From contig OY744461.1 of assembly GCA_963556145.1 (NCBI GenBank), positions 2,542,001 through 2,606,000 of the forward strand: 64,000 bases of DNA, given 5' to 3'. The notes under the pieces were generated by a model. The model was not told where the DNA came from and searched no databases. It worked only from the letters and a program-made list of their open reading frames with translations. Below, piece after piece: positions 10,102-21,945 of the stretch. The position numbers and the translations under genes were made by a program. Every line of letters starts with the position of its first letter. Positions within the stretch are counted from its first letter, which is position 1. The DNA comes from Hygrocybe punicea. Lineage: Eukaryota; Basidiomycota; Agaricomycetes; Agaricales; Hygrophoraceae.

Positions 10102-11827
10102 TTAAACTATCTGCCTGGCAACTGGCTGGCCAGGCGTAACATGCCCCCAGAAATTTTGAATGCCCCATCCAGAACACGTCTTCATTTTTTCGGTAAGCGC
10201 AAGTGGCCACTTACTTTTGGGAATGTCGAAAGATTTCCCACAGGCCTTGCTGGCACAGGAGATATGAATCACTTCTCCTTTGAAAACGACCTTCGTAGAA
10301 CGAAGCCGCCCACAGGTGTGGCACTGTAAGTCAATCGGTAATCCAATTGGCTTAAGCTGGTGGTGATACCAGATATATCGTTGGCCGGCAGTAGGTGATA
10401 GGCTCAGAACAGAAGAGTGGGCACCAAGCCCTTCCTCCTCCGCAAGCAGGCACGGAAGCACACGCTCAACAGAGTAGTGCTCCACGAAGACCTTATGAAG
10501 GACGTGAGTCAAAGTGATCAAGAAGGTGTTGTCACATACTTTATGACAGATTTTCATCAAGAGCGTCGTCGTTTGATGTGGGAAAAATGTCTGGGCATCA
10601 AAGCCCAAAACATGATTGAAGACGCCGCTGTCATATTATGAGATAAACTGACCTGGGGAGTAAGTGTACGCACCTTTTGGCAAAGGCACACACATCATCG
10701 AACGAGGTGGGGTTGGAGTAAACTCCTCCACATACCAGCATGACCAACATTGACTGTGTGCTGCGTGCAAGGTCAATGAAGTCGTCCCCGAAAATGGCAG
10801 GGAGGAACTGCCAAAACATGCATCAGAACTTTTGATCATGAAAATGTGAAACAATATACCTCGGAGACAATGATGCCCACACCGGGTGCGATATGGAGGT
10901 CCCCATTGACGGGGTTGGAGTGTGTGTGGAGAAAGACTACAAGACGTGTGAAGCCTTCCCTGTTACAAGTATTTTAGACGATCCATAGATGGTGGGACAG
11001 AGTGACTTACTTCCGTAGGTTCTTGGCCGTGTTGTTAAGGGTCTTCTGGTGTTTTTTCAAACAGGTGTAGTCCTCGGCCTGGATACTGAATGAGATGTTT
11101 ACCGCCTTAAGAGAGCCTTTGCTGCCTCGAAAGTATGGTTTGAGGTATCCGTGGACCAAGGACGATGGGTCTCCATCCTTGTCAATCGCATCCAACCTAA
11201 TACTGACGATTGCTAGTGAGGAACCATCGAGACGTGGAAAGACGCCACGCATGGTTGATCTCCTAACTGTTGCAAACCCCTGTTTGTAATCAAAAGGCTT
11301 GGAGTCGATGATGATACCCTAAATGCAGACATGAGCATAAAGAAAGACGATATTGAAATATCTCACAGTATACGGCATCGGTTGCTGTTTGGATACTTTC
11401 ATGGCCTTCCTATCGCTCTCCAGATGGCACGATGGGCAAATGAAGCTCACAGATGACCCAGGGTAGTCATCCTCAGAGACTGGGAGCAGTACACACTCAG
11501 AACATATGCAACGGGGACAAAAGTCGCATTGTTTAAGTGTACCGCCTTCACCACAGCTGCAACAGAACTGTATGACTGTGAGGGGTACCGAGTCAATGAA
11601 CAGGCTGGAATACATACTGTGTCATGAACCCCAGGTGTCGCCAATCCAGCGCTGGACTGCGAGAGAGTGGCTGCCACAGCGTTTGGGGATTCAGGTGTAG
11701 CTGGAGTTAAGTTGTGGGGCGTCCCAGATGCGGGAGGCACAGTATCATATGCCGAGAGTAGTTTGAGTACTTTGCGGATCGATGGCGCACCAGTTGACTT
11801 CTTTGCGTTCTGCCTGGTCCTGGCCAT
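10102..11827 (-). CDS. PHD-like zinc finger protein with possible caspase-like segment
   Basis: ATG at 11827 (MARTRQNAKKS). Joined exons give a Ser/Thr/Pro-rich N-terminus, then a zinc finger near 11376-11583 with FCCSCGEGG, QCDFCPRCICSEC and FICPSCH, resembling PHD-type C4HC3 spacing. Further exons (about 11010-11310, 10860-10965, 10665-10807) read LVVFLHTHSNPVNGDL and then SMLVMLVCGGV. The His-Ser and Cys-Gly placed after hydrophobic strands look like the catalytic His and Cys of the caspase/CHAT fold. A C-terminal Cys-rich part (QCHTCGRL, ISCASKACGKSF) ends at a stop near 10102. Donors and acceptors are good at each junction (for example GTATATTG...TTGGCAG). I recall this as a multi-copy agaricomycete hypothetical family. 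The caspase-like reading is inference. Confidence 0.55.
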
Positions 11828-11989
11828 GCTCAATGGTACGTGTTTATGTGCTTACAGTAGTAAACAATGCCTTAGTCACCTGATCCATGTGCATGTCACG
11901 TGCTGTTAGGTTTTTTGTTCCAAACTAACATGACCTCGTGCATGATGATGTGCATGAGCTGGGACAGGGCGGCGATGTCCTGTCCCAGG

Positions 11990-12430
11990 CTGTTTGGACA
12001 ACCTTATGTGTTGCGATGCGCATGAGGTGAGACAGGACGGCGATGTCCTGTACTCTGTTGGCTCACCTTGTCCGCAGCGATGCGAATGAGGTAGGATGGG
12101 ATGTCGATGTCCTGTCCCAGGCCATTTGAAAAACCTTATGCGTTGCGATGCGCATGAGGTGAGACAGGACGGCGATGTCCTGTACTCTGTTGGCTCACCT
12201 TGTCCGCAGCGATGCGAATGAGGTAGGATGGGATGTCGATGTCCTGTCCCAGGCCATTTGAAAAACCTTATGCGTTGCGATGCGCATGAGGTGAGACAGG
12301 ACGGCGATGTCCTGTACTCTGTTGGCTTACCTTGTTGGCAGCGATGCGAATGAGGTGGGATGGGATGTCGATGTCCTGTCCCAGGCCGGTGAACAACCTT
12401 ATGCGTTGTGATGCGCACGAGGTATGGGCG
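11990..12430. repeat. 132-bp tandem minisatellite (about 3.3 copies)
   Basis: The phrase TTGCGATGCGCATGAGGTGA starts at 12011, 12143 and 12275, and a variant at 12406, giving periods of 132, 132 and 131 bases. Each unit contains two related half-units of about 66 bases (GATGCGCATGAGG... and GATGCGAATGAGG...). The period is a multiple of three and the minus strand is open across the array, giving a 44-residue repeat (GTGHRHPILPHSHRCGQG), but no other sign of a gene is seen. Confidence 0.85.
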
Positions 12431-12439
12431 CCATCAAAG

Positions 12440-12984
12440 TCTTCCAATATTTTTAACTCTCTGTCAACCACTTTCACATTCTTATACTTTGTAAGTGATC
12501 AAAATGTCTTCGCTTATTGATGAAATGACCTTCCTTGATAATCACTTATATTCCAATGTAAACTACGGTATAATTATTGTGCACTTTGCACCAATTGCGT
12601 GCTTTACAAAGCAGTTGCAATGCTCTACGATAAAATCCACCAGATGCTGATGCTGACGCGACGAATGATTTTGCTGGCTAATATTTACCTACGGCGCCCA
12701 TTCTCATTCCCTTGCATACAAACACGAAGCACAATATGTGTAATGCTTCGAGCAGCCCCCAACCATGCCAGCCCGCAAACCCGCTACAGTGAACACCGCA
12801 ATCATGGGCAGAAGCGATGGGTGTGCCGTGAGATGGCAACGGCTCTCTAGCACGGGTAGTCGTGTTGCAGCAGAGTGCATTATCACTGCGAGTTGTCGAT
12901 GCACGGTGTGTAGAGCTGTGCATTGATTCGGTTGAACTTTCAGCAGAACTTAAATAACGGGGTAATATTGCAACTGCGCGTACG
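12440..12984. other. Intergenic, nothing recognised
   Basis: No convincing coding or structural feature between the minisatellite and the next gene. Confidence 0.35.
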
Positions 12985-13775
12985 AGGTCAATTATCGCCT
13001 GCACCAGTGAGATCAATTATATCTGAGTCAGTACTGTGGCCAATCCAAGCTCCACACTTATGCCAATAAATGGTCCCTCTCGTCATGTACGTGCGACAGA
13101 TGCGGCACCTCGCGAAGAGAGTTCGAAACTGGGCCTCTGATAATCCTTTCCTCGTGAAGCTGTCCAGGGCAAGTAGTGACAAATAATCCAACCTCTGAGA
13201 AACGCGTGAAAACGGTTTGAAGGATGGAACGGCGATAGCATCAATATCTACCGGATATAAGACGGCTGCCCCTGTTAGTAGGTAAAAGAGTACATACTGT
13301 CAAATGTTTGGTTTCCTGCACCATCCGAGTCAAGAGGCATGCGATTGCTACCATCGATCGCCGTCGCTGCTGGGATTACTACAGCCGTATCTGGTATGTG
13401 AATTAGATTGGGAAGCAGAAACAGCACCAAACCCACTGGCAGACTCGGGACGAGGAGCATTTGAGGCCAAGCCCACATCCTGAGCTCCCGGTCTCACCAC
13501 ATTCGAACCAAGTAAGAAAGATGGCATATTGCGGTAGAATGATTACTCACCGTGATGCGCGGGCGACATTGGCCATCGAACGTGTCAAGATACTGGGTTC
13601 CCGGCGATGGGCTGGTGAAGTGGCTCGAATTCGCGGTGTGGGCAATTCTGGCGTATTTGGTTGTGTCCTGACCACACCTGAGACCGTGAGCCTGTCTCGA
13701 CGTGGAGGATATGGAGCAGTCGGCATTGGCGGAGAGGCACGATTTCGTAGTAGAGGCATTCTGATTGTATTGCAA
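12985..13775 (-). CDS. Small hypothetical zinc-binding-like protein ending in a SUMO-interacting-like motif
   Basis: Function not recognised. A Ser/Thr-rich N-terminal piece starts at 13775 (MQYNQNASTTKS) and ends at CGCATCACG|GTGAGT. Later pieces (13300-13490) are low complexity. The last exon, about 12985-13270, reads RLDYLSLLALDSFTRKGLSE then CRICRTYMTRGTIYWHKC, a possible C-x2-C...H-x-C zinc site, and ends SDIIDLTGAGDN. IIDLT fits the consensus of SUMO-interacting motifs. The exact exon junctions in the middle are uncertain and a frame change there cannot be excluded. Confidence 0.4.
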
Positions 13776-13822
13776 CGACGTCGAGTTCGGTGGGGAACCT
13801 GCTGAAGCCTGATAATTGGCAT

Positions 13823-15357
13823 GACCTTTAAATTATGATGCCTGGGACCAGTGCTACATCTCAGGACATCATAGTCTAAAATGGAAGAAATTCCGATAGG
13901 TCAGGATTTAAATTTCGGTCTCCGAACCGCAACGCATGACATCGTACACATTGCCATTCAAGGTAAAAAGTTTATAATAAAGTTCGATGTCGTACCGCCT
14001 TCAAGTTCCTAGAATTTAAGTTCAGGCTGCTGCTACCTACGAGAATACGGCAATTGGAAAAAAAATTGACCGCTGTCTTCCAGCTGCCAAGTTAGGAAAG
14101 AACTTATTCCCAGGTTTGGCCTCGAACTTTGCTCTCAATTGTTAGCACTCGCAAGTGCGCATGGCCGTGCTGTCAGGCCCTGTGCATCGGCCCTGGCCAT
14201 GCTGCCAAGGGCCCTACACTAGGAGATGATACTTGGCAAAAAAATTGATGTCTTCGAGCTTCTGTCATGCGAAATAATAAAAGTATACTCTCAACATCAT
14301 TATTATTAATAATAAAAGTGCTTCCGAAACGCCATAAAACATGGCAGCCATTGAACACAATGCCACAGCAATGAGCAACATCCCCACAAGTAATGTCATT
14401 GATTTCTTAATCAGACTAATCAGACAACTATTCTTAGGAATAATCATTCGAGTTCAAGTTATCTATGTCGTCCCGATGGTCATCGATAATGGGTCCGAGA
14501 GCCACAGAAGTATCAATCAGTATGTTTGCGCTACTAAATTGTCCTGCGCTCCACGGTACTTATTCTCATCTATATTTGTATTCGGGCCTTCCCCTCCTGG
14601 CCTGCCCCAGGCAGGAGCATGCCAAATCTTCCTATCGAGCGCCTATGGGAGTTGGTGCTAGCACAAGCCTACAGGGATAGAAGGGACCTGAGGATGGTGT
14701 AAGCCAAGATTTACATTTTCACTCTTATAACGATATTCACACCAACCCCAAGGTAAATTTCACAAACACTCTGTTTGATGAATGTTCATCTGCAGCTGTG
14801 TTAACACCGTACTATTATCTATCCTTTTCCCGTACCCTTTCAGATTTCTCACCAATTCATCGAGATTTCGCTGTCACTTATCTTCTTTAGTAACCCTTCA
14901 TCAAGTTACTGCACTTGACCCTCAAATACATTGAATCCCCCCCTTAACTGCCATGGAACACCATCTGTCAGTGGTGAGCAAACGACATTCTTGTGACCGG
15001 TAAAAAAACTATGCTGAGGAAATAGCGGGAGTATTTTAAAAACTCCGAGGGTGGGAAAACATAATGAAACGACACAATTAGGATTATGCCGAGTGGGACT
15101 TGGTCATGAGACTCGGGGACCCCACACATCTCGGACAGACCAGCAAAAGCGTAACAAAATTGCCTTTTTTTCACTTTCACATCTACCATATTAGGATTCG
15201 TATTGCAACGGTAGCGAGGTCCTCCATCAGTTGAAGTCTCGAAGAGCCGAGCAATTGTGGAATACCACTATACCTGATTTGGTTTGAACAATTCCGTTCT
15301 GTCTGCAACATATGTCTGGTTGAAACTTGCATCGTCTCTCCCTACTATTCACCCAAT
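13823..15357. other. Long non-coding stretch, nothing recognised
   Basis: Only short open frames, including a hydrophobic 60-codon one on the minus strand at 14265-14447, none with supporting evidence. A GC-rich dyad (GGCCTGCCCCAGGCAGG) lies near 14600. Confidence 0.35.
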
Positions 15358-17357
15358 GTCAACCTCCCGACGAACACCGCGCAGACGCGCAGTTGGTAAC
15401 TCAACCCCTCGCCGAACGCCACGTCAACATACTGTTCGCCCCAGGAATGATGAAATCATCACCTTGCAAGAGCGGCTCGAGAGGGACGATGCCGGTTTGT
15501 AAAGCTTATTCTGTCTCGACTCTCGAAGGCTCGCGTGTGCTCATTTTACAATGGTGGATTTAGGTAGAATTTCAGTGCCACCTTCGGATGACATCGAGCA
15601 TGCGTTTGTTATCAGATCGTCATTCTCACAAAATCTCACACAGTGTTACATATCAGCAGCCGAGATGCTCGAGCAAAGTGGAAGTGTAGACTCGGACCAT
15701 GACAGCGACGGTGGTAACTATATATACATAATATTTATCGGTCTACTCACATGAAATTTTAGCGTTAACCTCTTCTTCTGAAGGTACAATATAGCAGCAT
15801 GTAATTCAAAATGGTGCACTGACGTATAATAACAAAGTCGAATGGCAACATTCTGTCAGTGGCCGCCGCAGCCCTCCCATTAGGGTCCCTAGCTCTTCGC
15901 CTGTCGACGGTAAATCGTGGTAGCTTCTGTTTGAGCAATTGCTCTGACTGATTTTATATTGGATAGATGTTTTTCATGTTCCACTTGCACAGCCTGCTGG
16001 TCGCCACCAATCGCCTGTACCGGTACCACCTATTCATTTTACAGAAACTAACTTTGCCAATATTATTTCACATCTGGTTGATATGCAGGAAGCGATTACA
16101 ACACCGAAGATCCATGCATTGGTTCCGACAATATCTCCACAATTTCAGGCGTTCACTCCCAATCCTTTGTCGTCGACCCCGATTTCTCAGTCTTCCACAC
16201 CCTCCTCTCAACGATTAATATCCACGCCCTCTCCTCCATCCAGTCATCCCCTCAGGCTATCTCCTTCACCTTCAATTTCCGTGGATCGGGACATTTTGCC
16301 TGTTGAACTTGAGGGTCACCCCATTGAATATGTTCAATCTGCTCTGCTTTTAGGTCTCCAGATAGACTCCAAGAACATACGGCGCTCTCATCTGGAATGC
16401 AACCTCAATCTGGAGACATCCCCACTCCTGGGTTCCATTTTTTCGCAGATGCGGGCCAACCCTTCAATCTACAGGACCTTCGCAAAACTTTCTTCCTCCT
16501 CCGAAGTCTCTGTGTTCACTTCATGTCGTCCTGCCGAAGTAGTCCAGGGAACTGATGATCACCGCTCGCTATCGGCATTCATCCACTGTGTTGGGGCTCT
16601 TGCCGATGTCTTGAACGACAATGTGAGCAATATTCGTGTTCATCCGTGCCCACCCTCCGAAGAACTCTCCGAGTTTTGCAAGAGAATGGAGCTGTCAAGC
16701 CATCTGGTATATTCCCTGTATATTATAGAAGAGGTCTGTCGTGGCATTTCATCAAGTTTCAGGAAATTAATTCCATCACAGGACATGACTTCTCCGACGA
16801 TGCCCAGTCCACCTTCGGTAGTAACTCAGAGCCATAATTCATCGTCCGATGCGCATGAACAATCCGCAATGGTGCATGCAGCTATCCACCCAGGGTTGTA
16901 TCTACGCACTGCATATCCCCGACATGCGAGATTGTCCAACACGTTAGAAAGTTCACGATATCGCGACGCATATAAAATTTTGCTTCGAGTTCGGATCCAC
17001 TCCTGGATTCTTGAAGATCTTGCCCGGGATGCTCCCGTAAATTCGAATGATGTTGCGGAGTGGCTAGGCATAAGGTCGAAGAAAACTTTCAAGAATATGG
17101 TGTCCCGATTTAATGTTGCAAAATCGGTCATGAAGTGGCTCAAGACCAATACTCCCACAAGTGAGTCAGACGATTTCAAACTTCGTATTCTTCGCGTTTT
17201 AGTGGAAGGACCTCTGACGCCCATTCCATTTAAAGCTGATGAGCGAGATGAAGGAGTTGACAGTGATGCTATTGACGCTGCGTTAACGATGACTGCAAAG
17301 GAGCTCGATCGGTTGTCGACTTCCTTGAAGGTTCGCATGAAGGCAAAAAGTACGTAA
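15358..17357 (+). CDS. Hypothetical multi-exon protein (unrecognised)
   Basis: Not recognised. ATG at 15358 starts an Arg/Thr-rich segment (MSTSRRTPRRRAVGNSTPRR) that ends at ...DDAG before a GTTTGT donor. Exons around 15565-15713 (RISVPPSDDIEHAF...) and 15835-15911 follow, then a long last exon from about 15966 to the TAA near 17357. That exon has a Ser/Pro-rich segment (16140-16260) and a 330-residue, mostly helical-looking region without known motifs. Codon use is even and the frame is free of stops for over 1.2 kb, which supports a real gene. It has no evident tie to its neighbours. Confidence 0.55.
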
Positions 17358-17760
17358 CTTAGTCACAGTTATAGACATTGCCTACGGGCAGTTGGCACCT
17401 TGTTCTTTTGTATACCCAGTATTCTCTCGTTTGCAAATACTATTCTGTTCCGAAGAGAAACGCATGGCTTTAACAACTCTCACAATATGCGTTTGGACAC
17501 TCATTTTGGGTCGTGCCGCATCGTCCTCACAAACTGTTCCCTTCATGCAAGTGGGCACTGAGCAGCGCCCCCACATGCACTTCGCTTATCTGCACCCTCC
17601 CCGCACCCTCGCACCCTCGGCCAAGTCGACGAAACGAAGAAATCGGCTTCTTCGGACGAGGCAGCCTAAGCCTAATTTCATCACACGAGAAAGCCTCTTC
17701 GTCTCCATTGTGTTGTATTATCTTTTCGTTTGCAGCCTGACCCGGATATCGGGGGTCAAA
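17358..17760. other. Intergenic, no supported gene
   Basis: An open frame at 17464 starts with a hydrophobic stretch (MALTTLTICVWTLILG) resembling a signal peptide, but it has no splice or family support, so I do not call it a gene. Confidence 0.3.
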
Positions 17761-17974
17761 GAATGATCATTCAAATTTCGGCACACAAAATCCATAGAGC
17801 GATACAGTTGACAGAAATACATCAGGGGTATATACCGATACCGAAAGAGAATCTAGGTCGAGAATAACTGAAATATGTCGGCGAAGACATGCATGTTCAT
17901 GGTCAATCTGCTTGGATTTCAAGTTAGCAAGATGCTTGAGAAATGCATTGAATATCCAGAAGACCCAACTGGCT

Positions 17975-18722
17975 TCAACCTAGGGAGCAACCATCGTCGA
18001 TGACCGAATAGTCCCGCTGGTCAAATCCAGCAGAACTCGCAGTGATTCTTGTTTTCAATGAACATCCTGCTAACTGACAGCATGCCTCCAAGTTAGTTGA
18101 GGAGGGTGGGCTGAATGAAAAGTTGCTTGCATAAATTTGGGGCGACAGGGCCGTGTGGAGGGATGGCGGCGAAATGTAATCGTGAGGTGAAGAAAGCACT
18201 TCATGCGAGTTTCGCTGAGCTTGTTTCAGCATGTCGCTAGCGCGTTGCAACATCTGCCAACTGTACTGCAGACGGGTCCAGTCGTGCTCGAATTGTCGTT
18301 GGGCAAGGTTTCGTTCATGAAACCTTCTCATTTCTGTCTCCAGGACGATATGAAAATTCTTTTCTGAGCCGGAGCATGCCCTATCCTGAAATCACAGAAA
18401 AACGTATTTCTATTGATCAGAAGAGCTCATATGTGAACCGACGCACTGATACTTGGTTTGGTGTCCCAACACTTGCTTCCATCATCAAGTATTCAGGTAC
18501 AGTTGGTGGATAGTTAGGATCGGGAGGCTCATGACAATAAGTCCTCAGGGTTTGGGAGTGGATACGTGTTCCAGAAGTGCCATCAGGCAATAGTTCAATG
18601 CCAGCTCGCCAATTGATGACCTTGCCACACAGGGACTCATGGTCGGAGAGGCGATATTGGTCTTGAAGAGGCGAGGATGGCGAACTGGACCCGGACCTGG
18701 CTCTTTGGGGTGCCTGATTCAT
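17975..18722 (-). CDS. Hypothetical protein, copy B of the 2.07-2.90 kb gene
   Basis: ATG at 18722 (MNQAPQRARSGSSSP). It shows clear protein and nucleotide similarity to copy A across both exons (shared SDHESL-GKVI-WRAGI and MRRFHERNLA-RQFEHDWTRLQ) and keeps the intron with donor GTGCGT and acceptor TTTCAG. Several short deletions relative to copy A leave the frame open, so it may still be coding. It sits beside a strongly deleted copy of the divergent partner gene. Confidence 0.5.
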
Positions 18723-19245
18723 ACAGTCTTGAAGACTAACGGCGACTTCAAGTTAGAAAGCTATTATGTAGTTCTCTCACGGCAATCACCGTCTAAGCAG
18801 TGTGCAAGCATGTGACCCGGAAACTTCCCAAGCTCCGAATGTACATAGAAGAAGTTATGTTTATGATACAAATCCATAAATGGCCATGGGACAGAGAATA
18901 TTAATGTCACGGCCGTCATTCTCGCCTGCGATGATGGATATCGCCGCTCTACTAGTAGGTTCATCCATGACATTTTTATTATCTCCGTGGGACGTCACGT
19001 CAAAATCATCGGCCATAGTTAGTAGGCAAACTTCCCTTTATGTTGAATGTGTTGCTAAATGGAAATGCGAATATCCTCCCCAATCTTTTATCATGATCGG
19101 CCCGCTAGTTGTTAGGTAAGTCCTGTAAGACTTCCCCTTACATAATTTGAGTCTCTGTCATTGGGACATGCTTCAAGGTATCATTCAGTATGGGAATACT
19201 AATTATCGTCGTCAGAGTATGTTTGCGGCTCCTTAGCATCCCACA

Positions 19246-19600
19246 ATGGATCCACCACCTCTACCCATCGTAAGTTGACTCCCCACTGGTATATGCAGAT
19301 CGTCTCAGTCACTGAACCCACACCTAACAGGATAACCCTCTTGGAATCATATGTTGCATACTTGAGCAGTTTGAACAGAGTGGTAGACGTAATCTTCGAC
19401 ATCGGCTTTCCTCGCGCAGCGATGTTGGCCTCAGCAAACACCCGCTCATCCACAACATAGTCACTGAGGTCCACAGATACAAGGATGCTGGTCAGATATT
19501 CGATACATATAGGAAAGAGCTTGCGAAGGAATTTTGGGAAACTGTTATGAGAAAAGAAGTATCGAAGATTTACCCCCGTGATGGCGATTTGTTGTTGTGA
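19246..19600 (+). pseudogene. Internally deleted copy B of the DUF6532-like gene
   Basis: Begins ATGGATCCACCACCTC followed by a GTAAGTTGACTCCCC donor, matching the first exon and donor of copy A at 3704-3740. It then jumps to sequence matching the last exon of copy A (5350-5608), ending KKEVSKIY-like and PRDGD before TGA at 19598-19600. About 1.5 kb of the middle is missing, including nearly all of the globular region. This is a deletion-derived pseudogene. Confidence 0.65.
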
Positions 19601-19802
19601 CTGAAAGTTCCCTTTATTTCTAATACTGTCCCTAGCCTTGTAGCCCGATACTGGTGTCTGTGGGGAGAATAAAATAAAATAAAGAAATAAAATAAAGAAA
19701 TAAAATAAAATAATAAGAGGAACATCCTCTTATACCGACAGGCAGCCCAGCCGCGAACTGAAGCCCACATAAGCCACCATTCCGACTCCACATAAGCCAC
19801 CC

Positions 19803-21945
19803 CAGAAGAGATGGCGAACTTGTGTCAGAGAATGATCCACCAACGAACAGTTGATCGCCATTGAGAACAAGCGAGGTAACCGGTCCGTCCAGACCATTAC
19901 CCGGCAATGCCAAGAAGGCTCCATTCTTGAATGCGACAATATTTGCTGCACCGGAAGCAACACCGGAAGAGAACTCCGAGATAGATGATACCGGAGGAGT
20001 GGTGAGCGACAGCGACGACAGCCGTAGTCGATGAAGCTGTTATACTACTACCGTCAGCAGCGTTGAACAGCTCGAACCCAGCAGCATCTGACGGAGTTTC
20101 TGTGGAGTTGGGCATGACCTTCGTAGCATCGGGAATGGAGCCAGCTGAGTTTGAGCTCAATGGCCATTCAAAAAATCCAAAGGCGTTTCGAGTGCCTTCA
20201 GTGCTACCACTACCGTTGTTTGCCGAGCTACTGCTCGAAGTGGCATTGACAGATGTAAGAATCATTTGGACTCTATCAGCGACCATCTCATACTGTCCAT
20301 CTTGTGCATTGCCGGTGGGGTTATCGGCGAGGGTCATTTCTACGGTGGTCACGAAGTCGGGAAAAGATGGGACGATCGGTCCGCTATACACAAGGGTGAC
20401 TGCGTCCTGTTGATTCTGCTGTGACATAGTCGTAACCCAGGGCTCCAGGCCCTGTCCTGGAAACACTGTGATTTTGACTGTCGTACGCAATTCACAATCT
20501 TGAAAGTTCATGCATCCCGGGACAAGAAGATTGATGGTATATTGGCCAGCGGCCGACACGTAGGGTATCCAGGTAAAACTCGGAGCTTGAGCTGGCGTGC
20601 CCACGCCAACGGAAGCAGTGAGCACGGATTGGATCGTTCCTGCAATGCCCGTATTGGCATCTTTCTCTGACCAAGTGCCAGTGAATGATGTAGTGGGAGG
20701 GTTTGGTGCGAAACAAGATTGAGCGTTATCACTGCTAACGGCGGAAGCGAATGCACCGGAAGAAAGGAGCTGAAGAATGTGTAAACCAGGCCCGGCACCG
20801 GTCCATTCAAAGAGCTTGACCTGGATACCGGTCAAATCAAGAGTGTTGGCGAAAAGGAAGTCTTGATATAGTATTGAGGAGTCGGTTGAAAGTGGACAGC
20901 TCGTACACGACTGATTTTGACCGGTAACGGGGTCAACATAGGTCAGACTCTGGACAGCGTTATCAGGAATAGACGTCACACTAGAAGGCAAATGAGTGGG
21001 AGGAAACGGCAAAGGCAGAGGCACCATGCGAACCTGAATTCTGTTGTGCTGCGCCCTGCTTCGAATGTGTTGCCAATGCGGATGCCATTTGCACTAATGG
21101 CCCTGAATGTACGAATGGTGACAACAGCGGTGATGCCGTCAGCAGCAAACCAGGTATTTCCGGGGCCATCCGCTCCCGCAGGACAGAGAACATTTTTGAT
21201 ATTACTGAACTGGGGATCTGAAGACGACGGTCCGCCATCAACTTGAGAGGAATAGGTACCAGAGATGACGAGAAGGGCGTAGCCCCAGCGGAAAAAGGAA
21301 CATTGGGGTTATTGGAGCCGTTCAAGATGGGAGAGCCGCTGCCCTGGAAGGAGGTGATGAAGGAGCCCGCGAAAAAGATGCTAGATTGGGAGGAGTTGGA
21401 AGTGATGGAAAGGACTCTGGATGCTGCGCCAGAAAGACCAGCGAAAGGAGGATTCGTCCAGGAGCTTGATTTGGCATCCCAAACGGCGACAGATGAGTTG
21501 GGGGAAGTGAAACGACCCCCTACCCAAAGCTTGCCATTTTTCTCGTCGCAAAATACTGCATTGACCTCGCCGTTTGGTCCACTTGAACCAGGCGCAGCGA
21601 AAGCACCAGAGGACGGTGTGTAGGACGCGACGTTACTGGTGGTGGCAGTGCCAATGGAAGAAAAGTAACCAGCAAAGTAGAAAACATTGCCGAGTGAGCA
21701 TCCGGCCAATATTTGTCCACCAGAAATGGTTGAGGCGAGGCGCGAGAGAGAGCCATCTGAGGAACGGGACAGCAGGGTGGATGTCGATGGGTCAGATGCG
21801 GCGACGGAAGGGGAATTTTGGAACAAATCTAGCAGCAAAAGAGCCCCCTAGACCAAATTTTTCCATACGGTCGAAGTCAGTCTGAGGAAGTGCCGCATAA
21901 GCAGCATTAAAAGAAAGGAAAAAAAGTGCGGGTAGACAGGAGACG
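19803..21945 (-). pseudogene. RAX2: RAX2-like cell-polarity marker, 5' fragment with frameshifts
   Basis: Reading leftward from 21945 the strand encodes a hydrophobic leader (CLPALFFLSFNAAYA) followed by LPQTDFDRMEKFGLG, then beta-propeller-like repeats (ILAGCSLGNVFYFAGYFSS, KLWVGGRFTS, SIFFAGSF) and a later NIVAFKNGAFLALPGNGLDG...LFVGGSF. This is the RAX2 family, large single-span proteins marking polarity sites. A 53-nt intron fits at 20981-21033 and rejoins the frame. Frames break near 21830, 21245 and 19965 where no intron fits. No start codon is present before the leader, and similarity stops near 19805, so most of the usual protein of over 1,000 residues is absent. It is a pseudogene fragment. 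Confidence 0.75.

Noticed and set aside
14265..14447. Small membrane protein
   Set aside because: A 60-codon hydrophobic frame in A/T-rich sequence with no other support.
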